Assembly: GCA_018105865.1 (NCBI GenBank)
Contig: CM030859.1
Span: 5,570,343-5,634,342 of the forward strand
DNA: 64,000 nucleotides
Origin: Metaphire vulgaris
Taxonomy: Eukaryota; Annelida; Clitellata; Crassiclitellata; Megascolecidae
Direction: 5' to 3'
Below the pieces are notes generated by a model. It saw only the letters and a program-made list of their open reading frames with translations. It was not told the DNA's origin and did not search any database. Of the stretch, positions 20,291 to 32,159 are shown one piece after another (within the stretch, counting starts at the first letter, position 1; each line of letters begins with the position of its first letter). The position numbers were made by a program, and so were the translations under genes.

Positions 20291-20420
20291 TTATGTATTC
20301 TGTTGTTGTTTCCTTGTATTGAGTAAAATGGCGGTAAAATCAAGCAATTCTTGCATTTATGTATTCTATGTTGTTGTTTCTGTGTATTGAATTAAATCGC
20401 AGATAAATTCCTTGCATTTT
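20285..20420. repeat. Imperfect tandem duplication, ~67-bp unit
   Basis: TATGTATTCTGTTGTTGTTT (about 20294) recurs with small changes at about 20358, followed each time by TGTATTGA(G/A)TAAA. 20420-20680 holds nothing I recognise. Confidence 0.7.
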
Positions 20421-20682
20421 AGATGGAAAATTTTTCAAAAAATATAACATTAATAATGAAAAATTTGCAGCTGATTGCTGTTACTGTACTTTGTAAGCAA
20501 GAAAATTTCCGGCGGCTTGCATTCAACAAGCGTCTGTTCATGCTGAAAATGAACTGCCGTGTTCAACACTGATTGTGAACTGACAGTTGCTAAAATTGTC
20601 TTGATCTGTTGTTTAACTGAACTCCATGTTTTCAGTTGTGTTTATTAGTATTACAAAAGCTTACATGCATCGTACAGTGCAC

Positions 20683-20977
20683 ATTTGTCATCATCATCAT
20701 GTTCTCTGTCCTGGGACAGGTTCAGGGATCCATTGTTTCTATTCCTCTCTGCGTCTTGCTTCTTCTTTGATTTCTGCATAGGTCTTGTGATGCTGTGTAT
20801 CTGTTTTCATCATCCAGTCCAGTAGCATCCTCATTGGTCTTCCTTTTGTCTTTCTTCCTGATATTCTTCCTTCAATTACTGTTCTGAGTAATGATTCTCC
20901 TATTAGTACGTGTCCAATCCAGTTCCTCTGTCTTTTTTTGATGGTACTGATTATCGATCTTTGTTCGTCCACCATCT
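20683..20977 (-). mobile_element. RTE-type LINE C-terminus, left piece
   Basis: Minus strand: MVDEQRSIISTIKKRQRNW, IGHVLIGESLLRTVIEGRI, GRKTKGRPMRMLLDWMMK and ARRREE, the RTE C-terminal signature, with an ATC-rich 3' tail at 20689-20700. Continues at 22270 beyond an inserted LINE. Confidence 0.88.
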
Positions 20978-22269
20978 ACATACTTACATACATAAGTTAA
21001 ATTTTCTGTGGCGCTTTGTGACACCAAAGCGCCGCTGAAGATTCAGTCAAACATAAATGTCTTTAGCTTTGATAGAAAAACAGTTCTGGATACTTGTGAG
21101 TCACGTAGAAATGACGGAAGAGTTCCACAATTTCGGTCCGGCCATTCTAAACGATCGATCTCCCATCTTGGTGAAAGTCCGCTTAGAGACCAGCATACGT
21201 GTGTCATCAGACCTCAACCGTGAGCAGCGGTTCGTCATGCGAAGGAGAGTGCAGTCTTCAATTAGATATTTCGGGGCTTCTTGACGTAGGCACTTATCGA
21301 CAATAGAGATGAGTTTGTCATTTATCCTCTTCTTTATCGGAAGCCAATATAGATCGCGCAAGATTGGGGTGATATGTTGCTGTCGTCCGGTTCCAGTAAG
21401 TAGTCTAGCTGCCGAGTTCTGGACCATTTGGAGAGGCTTTATTTGTGCTTCAGTGGTTTGAACAAGCAGACTGTTACCATAATCCAGTCTAGTGCTGATT
21501 CATGCATGAACCAATATTTCCGCCGTTTCCATTGACAATGAAGAAATCACTGTTTTTAAATTTTGTAGTTCGTAGAAGCATGTTGAAACAATGTGAGAAA
21601 CATGGTTTGTCATTGTTAGATTTTCATCCAAAAAGACACCAAGGTTTCGGATTTGCTTCGATTGTTTATATATATCGATTTGCACTGATCCTATATTGAT
21701 CCTGGTCAACTTTAACTTCTCAAGATGCGATTTTCTTCCAAAACATATTAATTAAGATTTCTGCGGATTTAGCATGAGCAAGTTCGTACGGAGCCATTTT
21801 TCAATGTCCAGTGTGCAAGCATTAATCATATCAGCCGCTGCTACCATGGCTTCAGTACTATGTGAACAGTACAGCTGGATATCGTCTGCGTAGAAATGAA
21901 AATATAGACGATAATTTCGAATAACATCTTCAAGTTCACTAATAAACAAAACGAACAACAACGGGCCCAGTATCGATCCCTGAGGGACGCCATATAACAT
22001 ATTTCTAGGACTAGATGAGGTACCATCGTAGATAGTCTTCCGATGTTTCGACCAGTTAAGTACGATATTATCCAATTTAGTGCATCACCACTAATACCAA
22101 ATCTACTTTCAAGCCTGGCGATTAGAATTTGATGATCGATGCAATCAAACGCAGCAGACAAATCGAGTAGCAGCATCGTGGTAACTTCTCCCATGTCTGC
22201 TGCATCTAAGCTATCCGAGAGTATATGAAGCAATGCGGTTTCGGTCGAATGATATTTGCGATAGATTTC
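20978..22269 (-). mobile_element. CR1/L2-like LINE with 15-bp TSD, 5'-truncated
   Basis: Flanked by an exact 15-bp duplication GTTCGTCCACCATCT (20963-20977 and 22270-22284). Minus-strand RT shows LLLDLSAAFDCIDHQILIAR, YGVPQGSILGPLLFVLF, YFHFYADDIQLYCSH, LRTNLLMLNPQKS, IRNLGVFLDENLTMTNH, ITPILRDLYWLPIKKRI and AGPKLWNSS, in several frames. The 3' tail is a TATG/TAAG simple repeat at 20978-21000. Stops and shifts mean it is dead, but the intact duplication implies a fairly recent insertion. Confidence 0.93.
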
Positions 22270-22490
22270 GTTCGTCCACCATCTGTAATACTTCGTTTTT
22301 TTTCTTGTCCGTCCACTTGATGTTTTCCATTCTTCTCCATATCCACATTTCGAATGCTTCCAGCTTTTGTATTGACCAAACTTGAATCTCTGAAATCTGT
22401 AGTATTAGGAGATTCCACTGTTGTCCCTAGGGCGGGAAGATAGATGAGTGGTAATATCATTGGGCAGGCACTTGCAGGCATTAGGACGAC
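22270..22490 (-). mobile_element. RTE-type LINE, right piece
   Basis: Minus strand reads, across a shift, AFEMWIWRRMENIKW-like, then TDKKKNEVLQMVDER, and joins the MVDEQRS start of 20683-20977 once the inserted LINE is removed. Confidence 0.75.
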
Positions 22491-22611
22491 ATTCCTGTAG
22501 TATTAGGTCGACTCAGCCTTAATCGCTAGAGGGCCTATAAAGAGATCGTGATCTTAGATCATAGGTTCGGCGGAAGACATACCGTCCGTGATCTTTGACT
22601 AAATACGGGGA

Positions 22612-23065
22612 TGGGGCGGGTGTCCATTAATTAAGTCAACAATTTAGAAGGGAGGGTTTAGATCAAAACTCTCGTGATCTTTGATCTTGGGGCAGTCCAT
22701 TAATTGTCAACAATTTAGGGGAGTGGTTTGAAAAGGTCAAGAGAAGTTGACGCCAACAATTTAACTTTTTACTAATCAAAAAATAGGAAATTTCATGGAA
22801 TACTACTTATGACAATGGAAATAAAGCTTGGCTAAAAAGGTCATCACCACCACATTTTGACACTCGATGAGCAAAAAAGGGAAAAAATGGTCATCACCGC
22901 CAAAAATAATAACCTTGTTATTGGGACCTGTCATTTATCTTGGGGGAGGGGATCAAAAGTTTTTGACGTAATTATAGGGGTAAGTGAAAGTTGATTGTTG
23001 TTGACAAGGGGAGGGTTCAAAAATTGCTAAAAAATTGTTGACATAATTAATAGACATTCCCTTGT
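22612..23065. mobile_element. Element with GTC(C/T)ATTAATTAxGTCAACAA ends
   Basis: Left GGGGCGGGTGTCCATTAATT continuing AAGTCAACAATTTA; right end inverted AGGGAATGTCTATTAATTAT continuing GTCAACAATTTT. A second internal copy of the end motif is at about 22685. It contains AAAAAGGTCATCACCACC units. Class unknown; inserted in the hAT right arm. Confidence 0.6.
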
Positions 23066-23223
23066 TCTGAGATCAATTTATCTCTTGTTTTCTTGATCTT
23101 TGATCAAAATCATTTTTAAAGTGATCATTCCTAACACTGAATATATTGCGAGCAATTTGAACATAGATGTGTTGGGGGTTCTTTCAGCTACATTCCTATC
23201 GAGCTTTATCAAGATTGGTTATA

Positions 23224-23636
23224 CAGGGTGGCCCAAAAAACCGCACAGTGATAAATTGATAATACTTTAGTCATACCAATTCAAATATAACCGTTAAAAT
23301 TCACAAAAACACAGCAATTATTTTTATTGTAACAGTTCATGGATGGATTTCTTCGCATGAAATGTTCAATGTGTCCTTGCTGTTGTCAACGCATTCAAGC
23401 CGACGACGCCATTGACCAATTGCGCGGTCAATTAAACGCTGGGACAGCTTGCTCCACTCTGTGACGAATGTTTGTTTAAGCTGATTCACTTTAGTGAATC
23501 GTCGACGACGGTATACCATCTGTTGAAGGGCGCTCCGAACAGCGTAGTCGACTGGATTCAAGTCCGGGCTATTTGGGGGCCACATGTAAGGCTCAATAAA
23601 CACAGTGTTCTCACGTCGCAGATACTCCATAATTTG
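23224..23636 (-). mobile_element. Tc1/mariner-type transposase, C-terminal remnant
   Basis: Minus-strand frame (23337-23630) has YMWPPNSPDLNPVDYAV, the PPxSPDLNPxD(Y) motif leading to the last catalytic acidic residue of IS630/Tc1/mariner enzymes (the final Trp of VW is Arg here), then RRRRFTKVNQLKQ and IGQWRRRLE. The 3' end of the element is a clear terminus: a TA, then CAGGGTGGCCCAAAAAACCG at 23224. The N-terminal two thirds, with the other catalytic residues, are missing where the LINE joins at about 23640. Confidence 0.9.
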
Positions 23637-23639
23637 TTA

Positions 23640-24560
23640 TAAATTAACGACTTTTGACCAATAAACTATGATAAACAATGATGAAGTCACTAATGACGTC
23701 AGTAGGCAGAGAAAATGTATAAATAATGTGATCATGTCTTGTGACACCAGCAATCACCCTGGCTGCCGAACGAAGAACCACCTGGAGTTTATCAAGTCGC
23801 ACCGATGGAAGACCAGCAAAAAGTGAACCACAGTAGTCAAGCCTTGAGCAAATAAATGCACGAATCAAAGTAGAAGCGGATGGCATGTCTAGTGTACGTC
23901 GAATCACTCTAAGCTGGCGGAGATGATAGAAGCAACTGCAACAAAGTGAGTTAATATGATCCATAAAAGTTAACTCAGAGTAAAGAATTATACCAAGATC
24001 ACGGACAGAAGAGGAGAAAGAGAGGTCAGGGAAGGCAGACTGCATAGACAGATGATCAAATTTTTGAGAGCTTACCCCGAGTACCAAACCAGATGAGCTG
24101 AGTTTTTAGTTGGCATTAAGTCAACAAAAGACGATTTGAATGCATCCTGAATATGAACGAAATTGTAAGTCAAACAAGCATGCGACATCAACAAATTCAA
24201 AGGAGTGAGGGATCTGCAGTGCATTAGAAATAGGGGCTGGATGCAATCATGCGGCTTTCAGAGAGATAGACATCTAGGCAGAGGAACACCAGAGAATATC
24301 AGAAGAATATTGTCTCTCACCTGGTCTCGATATGTGTTTTGAAATTATAAGAGTGATTGTCATCAAACAAGCATGCGACTGGTCCATCAGTACGAGGCTG
24401 GTATATAGTTAAATCACGGAAGCCCAAATCAAACGGCCCAGGCGGTGCAGACGGCGAACCCTGAGGGACAGACGAAATGAACACATTACAGTGATCTGAG
24501 AACTTCACGGAATAGAGGAGAACCAAACTGATCGACAATCATGCGGCTTTCAGATTATCT
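23640..24560 (-). mobile_element. Decayed CR1/L2-like LINE
   Basis: Minus strand: VRDLGIILYSELTFMDHINS, FYHLRQLRVIRRTL, FICSRLDYCGSLFAGLPSVR and RSAARVIAGVTRHDHI (23644-24087), then farther 5' ISSVPQGSPSAPPG and CLFDDNHSY, degraded forms of the VPQGS and YADD regions. An internal repeat (CAAACAAGCATGCGAC at about 24172 and 24364; CATGCGGCTTTCAGA at about 24249 and 24541) shows a ~192/292-bp duplication. Confidence 0.8.
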
Positions 24561-25090
24561 AATCCAGATTTGTCAACTTTCGCTCGGGCAGACGCCTGCG
24601 GTCTGGAACACCACAGACATCCAAAAATGGGAGACAGTTTAGGCGACCAAACTGTAGAACTCTCTTCCTCCAGAATGCGTCTCCATCGTGTTGTCATCCG
24701 TAAAGACATATATGTTTGAGAGTTTTAATTGACTGCAGCACTGTATATTTATCTAATCTAAAACTAATCGGGCAAGAAGACGTCAAACAGGGCAAGAAGA
24801 GTGACTTCTGACCGATCGATGGCCCAAATAAAGATCGGAGAGAAGATGCAAGAGAAGCGTTTCACATTGGCAGACTGCTCAAAACGGCGTCAAATTTTAA
24901 CTGAGCTAGAACGAGACTTGCAACGAGAGATAAAATGTAAGTAAGTTAGTAATAAGTTGCAAATTAGTAAGTTTTATAAGTTAACCGGCGTCATCTGTGG
25001 AGTGTGGATAAATAAGCAATTTGGTAACCTCATAACCCTAGTATGATCCTATCAAATAATGGTAATAACCGGTTCTATAGCTAAAATTGT
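24561..25090. other. Unassigned, possible LINE debris
   Basis: WNSLPPECV-like words around 24640-24700 hint at a decayed LINE 3' end, but nothing is conclusive. Confidence 0.3.
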
Positions 25091-25104
25091 TATTTTCCAA
25101 ACAC

Positions 25105-25173
25105 TGTGGCGGGCCGGATGAAACTGGCCTGCGGGCCGGATCCGGCCCGCGGGCCGCCAGTTGGACAACCCTG
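25105..25173. mobile_element. hAT MITE fragment, right end
   Basis: GGGCCGCCAGTTGGACAACC then CTG at 25173; inverted, this is CAGGGTTGTCCAACTGG, a common hAT MITE terminus. GGGCCGG palindromes precede it. The left end is missing. Confidence 0.55.
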
Positions 25174-25179
25174 GTGTAG

Positions 25180-25506
25180 AGACTGGAAAAACAGGTCCAA
25201 GGACCTTGTTGTACTCCATAGTATCAGTCGAAGGGTAATGAAGTTTAGTAAGCTGTACGGGACCAGCATGTGCTGTGGACCAAAGATCTGGAACTCTCTC
25301 CCTCTGGCTGTCAGGTCTTCTAATTCGTTGAGTATTTTCCGATCCAGGCTTAAAACATATCTTTCAATTAGCTCTTCCTTCATAGTCAGTCATGCTCTTT
25401 CCCTCTGACTGATCTCTGGAGCCTGGAATGATCTGGTCTTTTGCGGATGGATTTGAAGTGTCATTGATTGATACTCCTGACTAGAGGAACAGGAGCTATA
25501 GAAGTG

Positions 25507-25508
<2 letters not shown>
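25180..25508 (+). mobile_element. CR1/L2-like LINE 3' end
   Basis: Plus strand: CCGPKIWNSLPLAVRSSNSL, SIFRSRLKTYL, stop, then a 3' UTR with GATCTGGTCTTTTGCGGATG and GAGCTATAGAAGTGCATT leading into (ATT)n. The UTR is shared almost word for word with 35830-36190. Confidence 0.85.

Positions 25509-25587
<79 letters not shown>
25509..25587. repeat. (ATT)n microsatellite, LINE tail
   Basis: About 26 ATT units directly after the LINE 3' UTR, the likely expanded tail. Confidence 0.95.
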
Positions 25588-25679
25588 CGGCATAGGTAAA
25601 GTCACGTGAGTGATCAAAGCAGTGCTGTAAGGTGCGCGCATGCGCGGTGACACGGCCTAATTTTAGGTAGTTCAGACTT

Positions 25680-26100
25680 TTATTTATGTTATGTTATGTT
25701 AATTGGACAATTTATATAGCGCTGTTACCGCTGTAGCATAGTTAAAAATACCAAAGTCAAAAGCGCTTTGACAACGCTGACATGTCAATGAAGGTAAGAA
25801 GGTGGCGATGTTAAAAGATCCACTTGGATGGTAAAAAGAGCTTTGCTGTCGTTAAGAAAACCGGTTTTGAGTCCTTGAGAAGCGGTCTTCCGTAGAAATA
25901 GTTCAGCAACATTGACGCGTCAACGAGTAACGGAAGTAGGTGTTGAGAGTCTGCAAGTTGAAAGTAGAAATTCTCCGTACGGTAGCATCCCCCGGTGAAA
26001 TTCGAAGAAGCGGGAGAGAATAGTTCGTTCCCGAGATCGACAAGACCGACGAAGATGGAGGTTCCAACGATGTCCAGAGCTGCAGTCAATCGCTGTTCCA
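25680..26100 (-). mobile_element. LINE/SINE-type 3' region, family also at 48345
   Basis: Minus-strand 3' end TATATAAATTGTCC with an (AACAT)n-type tail at 25684-25701. It shares CAAAAGCGCTTTGACA, ACGTGTCAATGAAGGT-like and GAGAAGCGGTC(C)TTCCGTA with 48345-48560. No coding motif. 26100-26700 holds nothing further that I recognise. Confidence 0.7.
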
Positions 26101-26713
26101 TTGAGTTTCATGCAGCAACCGATTAAAACGGCTGACATTGGCAGATTCTCAACGTGCGAACGAACGACTAGGAACTCCAAAACGACGTGAAAAAGTACAA
26201 AACGGCAAGATACTCCTCAGAAATCCGGCGAGCGGTACGCAGTTCTCACGAAGATGGAAGCGACGTCCTGAACGGCAGTCAATCGCATCCACGCCAAGTA
26301 GCAGTGTGGCGCTACATCAATGACTGCCATTAGCGAACGACCCGATAAACGGCGACGACCGACTGGAACGTTCAGATTGACAGAAAAAGACAAGGACTGT
26401 TAGAAACTCTTCGGAAAACCGACGGACGAATCTCTAATCCTTGCTCCCGACCATGAATTCAGGCGCAAAACGTCGGTGAATGCCAAAAACGGCAACGATT
26501 CGCAAGCGCGAACATCACGCGCTTGTATGCCGCCGGATATACAAATTCGGTGCTAAATAACTGATTTGATCCGCGAGTACGGAGACCTATGTTTGGTATT
26601 CTGATTTTACGATAACCTCTTTGTCTCAACTCATTATTGTTCTTTTCATCATTTCCAACATTCAGTTGCCCTCTTTGCTACCTCCATTCATTATCAAAAT
26701 GGGTTCATGCCTC

Positions 26714-26714
<1 letters not shown>

Positions 26715-26801
<87 letters not shown>

Positions 26802-26802
26802 T
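26715..26802. repeat. (ATT)n microsatellite
   Basis: About 29 uninterrupted ATT units. Confidence 0.97.
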
Positions 26803-26869
26803 AAAGTTGAGATTTATGTGGTTTAAACTTATCCGATAGCGGACTGCGTGAACACATTACATTGTTAGT

Positions 26870-27718
26870 TATAAACGTGAGACATGTACAGTAGCTGGTC
26901 TGGACAACCATACCTTCAGGAGCTTCTTGAACATGTCAAGTGATGAGGAGTTTCGTATAGTAGAAGGTAGACTATTCCAGGTCTTCGCGGAAGTAACTGG
27001 GACGGTACGATCACCTACCGAGGTGAGGCGTGTACTTGGCACGTGTAGCTTCTTAGTAGAGGCTGACCTCAAGCGCTGTCGGCCCTCGAGATATGCTGCC
27101 CACTGCAGTTCAGCCTTAGGATATGCCGGGCCTATACCGTGTAGGCATCGAAAAACCAGCAGCGCCAGTTTGTTTTTTATGCGTTTAGGGACTGAGAACG
27201 AATGTAGGTTCATCAGTAATGGTGTAATGTGCTCGTGCTGTCTAGTTCGATGGAGAAGGCATGCGACGGCGTGCAGTATTGTCTGGATTTGATTGAAAAG
27301 GTACTTCGGTGACCCCGCCAGAGTGGCGCTTCCGTAATCTAATTTTGTGATCACGATGGCGCGAATCATGGTCTTGAGAGCAGTGATGAAGACGTGTATC
27401 CGTATACTGCGTATCATCCGTAGTGCAGCGAAGCAACCTGCAACGGTGTGGGTCACGTGATGTTTCACCGTACCAGCGCTGTTAAAATAGATGCCGAGAT
27501 TCCGAACGTAAGTGCTCGGCTGAAGGTCGAGGTCATTTATCCGGAATTGAGTGGTAGGAAGAAGGTGCTGTCTCAGTAGCGACCCATAGGCTTTCCGTTT
27601 TCGCGGTATTGAGCTGAAATCGATTGGACCTAAGCAAGATCGTCATCTCGGCAACGCAGTTCGATATTTTACTCAGTACGCTGCGCCAACTCAACGACAG
27701 AGCAATATATATCGCCAC
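26870..27718 (-). mobile_element. CR1/L2-like LINE, 3' half, first piece
   Basis: Minus strand: FAALRMIRSIRIH, VITKLDYGSATLAGSPKYL, HEHITPLLMNLHSFSVPKRI, RLTSVGDRTVPVTSAKTWNS and FKKLLKVWL (26869-27468); upstream, RSNRFQLNTAKTESLWVATE (27533-27718). It joins the RT part at 27971-28140 across an inserted LINE end. Confidence 0.88.
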
Positions 27719-27721
27719 TTG

Positions 27722-27970
27722 GATAAACTTTATGTTCCTCCTCCGTCCAAGACTGCTAAGTTTGGAGAGAGATCCTTTACTGGGGTAATCCTATCTTGTG
27801 GAACTCTCTTCCCGATGACGTCAACATGACTGACACTGCTGAGCACTTCATCAAGAGCCTAATGAAGCATAAGTTTAGGTTGGAGTATAGTTGTTGAGAT
27901 GTCAAAGCGCTTTTGTTGTAGGCCTCAAGTCCTGTTACAGCGCTATATAATTTGTCCATGAATGAATGAC
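27722..27970 (+). mobile_element. LINE 3' end inserted in opposite LINE
   Basis: Plus strand: PPPSKTAKFGERSF, ILSCGTLFP (from NPILWNSLP), DVNMTDTAEHFIKSLMKHKF across shifts, then a 3' UTR ending GCGCTATATAATTTGTCC and an (AATG)n tail. About 250 bp, strongly 5'-truncated. Confidence 0.8.
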
Positions 27971-28140
27971 TGATATTCGCTGCTGCAGTTGTTGAGTAAA
28001 GGGAGGTTGGCAACTCCCATAAATCTGAGTGTCGTCGGCATAAGATGATTTTTTACGAAGCGTGTGATAGAAGTATCTCGCAATCGAACGGAAGGTTTTG
28101 TCAAAATTTTCGAAACAATCAGCCAAGAATTTTCGAAGAT
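27971..28140 (-). mobile_element. CR1/L2-like LINE, RT catalytic piece
   Basis: Minus strand KSSYADDTQIYGSCQPPFTQ then QLQQRISV, which continues into the SNCVAEMTILLRSNRF part on the far side of the insertion. It contains the catalytic YADD. The whole copy is therefore 26870-28140 minus the insert. Confidence 0.82.
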
Positions 28141-28189
28141 GACATTATGTACAAACGAACATTTCATTTTTGTTAATTAAGATTACGTC

Positions 28190-28345
28190 TAAACAAATTA
28201 AATTAAATCGATTTGATCAATGTAAATTAATTTAAGTTAAATTAAGTAAATTAATTAAAGATAATTAAATTTAATTAATTAATTAAAATAAAGTAAATTA
28301 AGTAAAGTAAATTTAAATTAAATTAGAGAAAATAAATTAATTACA
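28190..28345. repeat. AATTAAATT low-complexity tract
   Basis: About 150 bp of A/T-only words built on TTAAATTAA, with few G or C. Confidence 0.85.
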
Positions 28346-28384
28346 TCTTACGTCTGGCTTTCGTCTAGGAGTGGACCTGTGCAC

Positions 28385-28434
28385 TGCACACCAATGCTGC
28401 TGCGGAGCACACCAATGCTGCTGCGGAGCACACG
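28385..28434. repeat. Tandem 20-bp repeat
   Basis: CACACCAATGCTGCTGCGGA is present twice in tandem, followed by GCACAC. Confidence 0.9.
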
Positions 28435-28439
28435 TGACC

Positions 28440-28800
28440 CGGATGGAGCCCACGGTCTATCACGTCGTCAAGGTCCGGACCGAATAACCACACATGCCGC
28501 CCTGAGCGGCATCATCTGGCACGCTCTCCAAAACGAGTATGCCGCCCAGGAAGGACCCTACTGGATTGACTCGCTCCGACGGCAAACGTGCCGACGGCCA
28601 AACGCTAATCCCGTGGGAGAACGGAAAATGCTTAACTTGGGACGTTGCACTCATCGGCACCCTAGCAGGATCATACAGAGCCTTGGCCGCTCAATCTCCA
28701 GAAGGCCCATCAGAAATAGCCGCCACAAGAAAGCCCGACGTGAACGTGCTTCCAATTCAACCAACATGGAAACATCGCGCCTTCCGCAGCTGATTTCAAT
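28440..28800 (+). pseudogene. Nuclease-like mobile-element protein, N-terminal part
   Basis: Broken plus-strand frames read HAALSGIIWHALQNE, then in a second frame GLTRSDGKRADGQTLIPWEN, GKCLTWDVALIGTLAGSY and IAATRKPDVNVL. The GLxRSDGKRxDGxTLxPW ... LTWDVT ... AAxRK pattern is a widespread uncharacterised family in cnidarian, sponge and mollusc genomes, associated with repeats. Spaced Asp, Asp and Lys positions suggest a PD-(D/E)XK-type nuclease fold; that is inference. The C-terminal half of the same family is at 56780-57020. Confidence 0.6.
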
Positions 28801-29800
28801 GACCATTCAACGCTATAGTCTTTCGTGGCACTTTCTCGGCATTTCAACCGACCTAAGCAGCATACGTGGGCGACAATACACGATACTTCTGTCGATCTCG
28901 AAGATGTTTACAGTTACTCAGCGAAAGAAAACTACATCCGGCCTTTCATTCCACAGCTGAGAGAAACATATTCGACCGACAAAGCATCTGCCAAGCGTCG
29001 CAGCATTCGATCCGAAGACTATTTTCGATTTCGCCGAGTCTCCATCTATCCGGCACCGCAGCAGTGCCATAATAAATTAAATGCATTTGTCTCATCACAG
29101 TAACAATTTATTAGTCGCTTAGTGATCAGATTTTATATTTAACGCGTAGTGTCTATGACTTATCTGAAAAGGTGATAATTCGCTGGTTTCACGAACTCCG
29201 GAGGCTGCTGATCAAGATTAAAAGAATATATAGGATTCACAATGGAATGATAACAATTTTAATTTTCAAACAATAAATTTGAAAAATAGCCCATACAATG
29301 TCCGGATACATTTAAGCAAAATCTATTGAAGCCCGTAAATCGGGTTTAAAAGCGCTACATAACGTTAAGCTCACACCCACCCACCCACTAATTACGCAAT
29401 GGCCCCTATCAGCAACTGGCCATTCTGGGACTTATCGTCCCTCTGGCTCTGGAGACGGTAGGTCTCCACTTCCTAAAGGACATCGGCGGTCTTCTTGCAC
29501 GACAATCTGAAGGCGAGAGAGAAACACCCCTTCTCCTGCAGTAAATGTCAGTGACACTCCGGAGATTTAGCGCAGTCCCTTCTGCGGAACTTTCGAGACA
29601 TACCAATACCAACGGCTTCTCTGGGGCTCATCTTCAGCCTTCTTGTCATTGGAATTTTGGAATTATTGTAGTAGTTGAGTTTTAGGTCCATAACAAACGA
29701 AGAAGTCTGGAAGAGAATAGAAAAGAGAAAACCGTATTAAACACTATTCTTTATTCTTGCAAGACAAAAAGTGGATAGTCCATGTTCTGATAGAACCTGT
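28800..29800. other. No recognisable gene
   Basis: Mixed short frames (for example 28825-29103, +) without a recognisable domain. GCGCTACATAACGTT at about 29353 resembles a LINE 3' end. Otherwise blank. Confidence 0.4.
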
Positions 29801-29817
29801 CTTTGGATAAAGCGCCT

Positions 29818-30500
<683 letters not shown>

Positions 30501-30659
30501 TAAAGTCTTATTAAAACTCCTAGATTTGTCTTTATTTCTTAACTGACGTCGTCAAATTAATTCGATCGCGAAAAGAAAAAAGTTAGATTAATTGTGATGA
30601 AACGCCAAACACAAGCACACCTTTGAGCCATGATCAAGCCCACCCAGTGTTATTCTAGT

Positions 30660-31015
30660 CACCTATACATTGGGGCGGGAGGAGTTTAACATGTTTGGAG
30701 GACAAAGTTTGCCATGTTTGACAAGCCAAAAATCCATCCTTATGTCTGATGTCTGATGTCTGATGCGATAGGTGGGAATCCACCCTTATATTTTCCCCTC
30801 TGGAAATGCCTGACAAGCAAAAAAGGTTATCCTTGTATTTTTACCTTTCGAAGTGCCTGACAGACAAAAAAGTCATCCTTATATTTTTTCCCTCCCCAAG
30901 TGTCGAAAAAGCCCCCTCTCCCCCCCGTCGTCAAATTTTTGGGGAAATTCCCCAAGCCAAAATATCAAAAATGGGGGAAATTTATAACTTTTGGGGGATC
31001 CACCCCGAGAAGGCC
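30660..31015. mobile_element. MITE-like repeat with CCTGACAAGCAAAAAAG units
   Basis: Units TTGACAAGCCAAAAATCC (30718), GCCTGACAAGCAAAAAAGG (30808) and GCCTGACAGACAAAAAAGTC (30856) repeat at 50-90-bp spacing, followed by G/C-rich TTTTTGGGGAAATTCCCC palindromes. Also a TGTCTGATG triple repeat at 30743-30764. Ends not defined. Confidence 0.5.
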
Positions 31016-31029
31016 TAGAATAAACACTG

Positions 31030-31530
31030 AGTCCACCGTTTCCTTTCAACTGCCGTCCTTTCAATCTTGGCCGTTGCAGAGCATGAGTGCACATTGCTTT
31101 GACTGCAGAAACCAATACGTGGTTTCTCTGGCTTTTCTCTCCTTCAATATCGATTTATCACGAGCCTTGTGTCATCCGTTTCCAATTCAATCAGCTATAA
31201 TTAACTTATCGCCAGAGTCGGCAGCGCCGTTTGTCGCGTGCGTTGATTCACTCAAGCATAGTCCGACTGCATTCAGCTAATTAGTTTCTCTGCTTCCAAA
31301 GAAAGAAGAGGTTACGAAGTCGTTGATCAGAAAATCCGTAAAGTAATGAATTGTTTGTTGAAATAATAAACGTGAGTGAATTGTCTAGTGGTAACGAGGA
31401 TCAACGAAGATTTATACTCAGTCTGTCGAAAGAGGATTAAATTATTGGATTAGATAAAATAAAGTTGAGTCATCGCGTTTTATTTGTTCTAAAATATTAG
31501 CGAAGCCAAAATCAGTGTTCTATCACGGCC
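31030..31530. other. No recognisable feature
   Basis: One 126-codon frame (30900-31280) overlaps the repeat and has no domain. Nothing supported. Confidence 0.45.
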
Positions 31531-31539
31531 TGTTAGGAG

Positions 31540-31935
31540 TAGTGCTGTTACGGTTAACCGAACCGAACTGAAAACGCGGTTTTCCGGTTAAAACCGAACT
31601 GAACTATTTGGACGGTTATTTTTAGTCAAAAAAGTAAAAAATGCAATGCATGAATATGCGCAACTTTAAGTCACCTTCTCTTCTCAGTTAATGCAATTGC
31701 CAATAATTAATTTCGACATAAAAGCAAATCTACATAAAATTTAAATCACTTTCTCATAGACAGTGCTGCTGACTCATCATAGACGTGACACATAAACGAC
31801 GCTTTCTCTATTTTTAACGCTTGAAAGCTGTGCATTCTAGTGTTGTTCAAAAAACCGAACCGAAATCGCGGTTTTTCGGTTAAAACCGAACCGAAACCAA
31901 CTGAAATTGCACGAGGTGCAACCGTAACAGCTCTA
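31540..31935. mobile_element. 396-bp hAT MITE, TSD GTTAGGAG/GTTAGGGG
   Basis: Duplications at 31532-31539 and 31936-31943 differ at one base. Ends TAGTGCTGTTACGGTTAACC and, inverted, TAGAGCTGTTACGGTTGC. Both flanks inside carry AACCGAACCGAA and AAAACCGAACTGAA repeats. Confidence 0.9.
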
Positions 31936-32159
31936 GTTAGGGGAACATTTCCTCCAAACCACAAAATCTCCCCAATCTCCCCAACAACGAAAATCCAGCA
32001 CTGACACAATGTTTTTGCATTGAACTGTGTCTCTTCCCATCCAGCAAAGTCAATCCTCTTCCCCAAAGGGGATTAACTTCTAAAACTGGAATTTAGTTTG
32101 GCATAACTGATGTTGCATTCATCTAGTTCATATCCTAACATCTCAACTACAATCAATCA

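Larger units (their letters stand above)
17932..23139. mobile_element. hAT element, TSD AATATATT, expanded by nested insertions
   Basis: Exact 8-bp duplications AATATATT at 17924-17931 and 23140-23147. Ends CAGTGTTGGGAATGATC and, inverted, CAGTGTTAGGAATGATC. Own sequence, rich in TTGATCTTTGATC-like repeats, survives at about 17932-18210 and in parts of 22500-23139. Everything between is later: LINEs, an RTE copy and a smaller element. The original was probably a short non-autonomous element. Confidence 0.9.

Noticed and set aside
30900..31280. 126-codon frame as a gene
   Set aside because: Starts within a repeat and shows no domain or compositional support.
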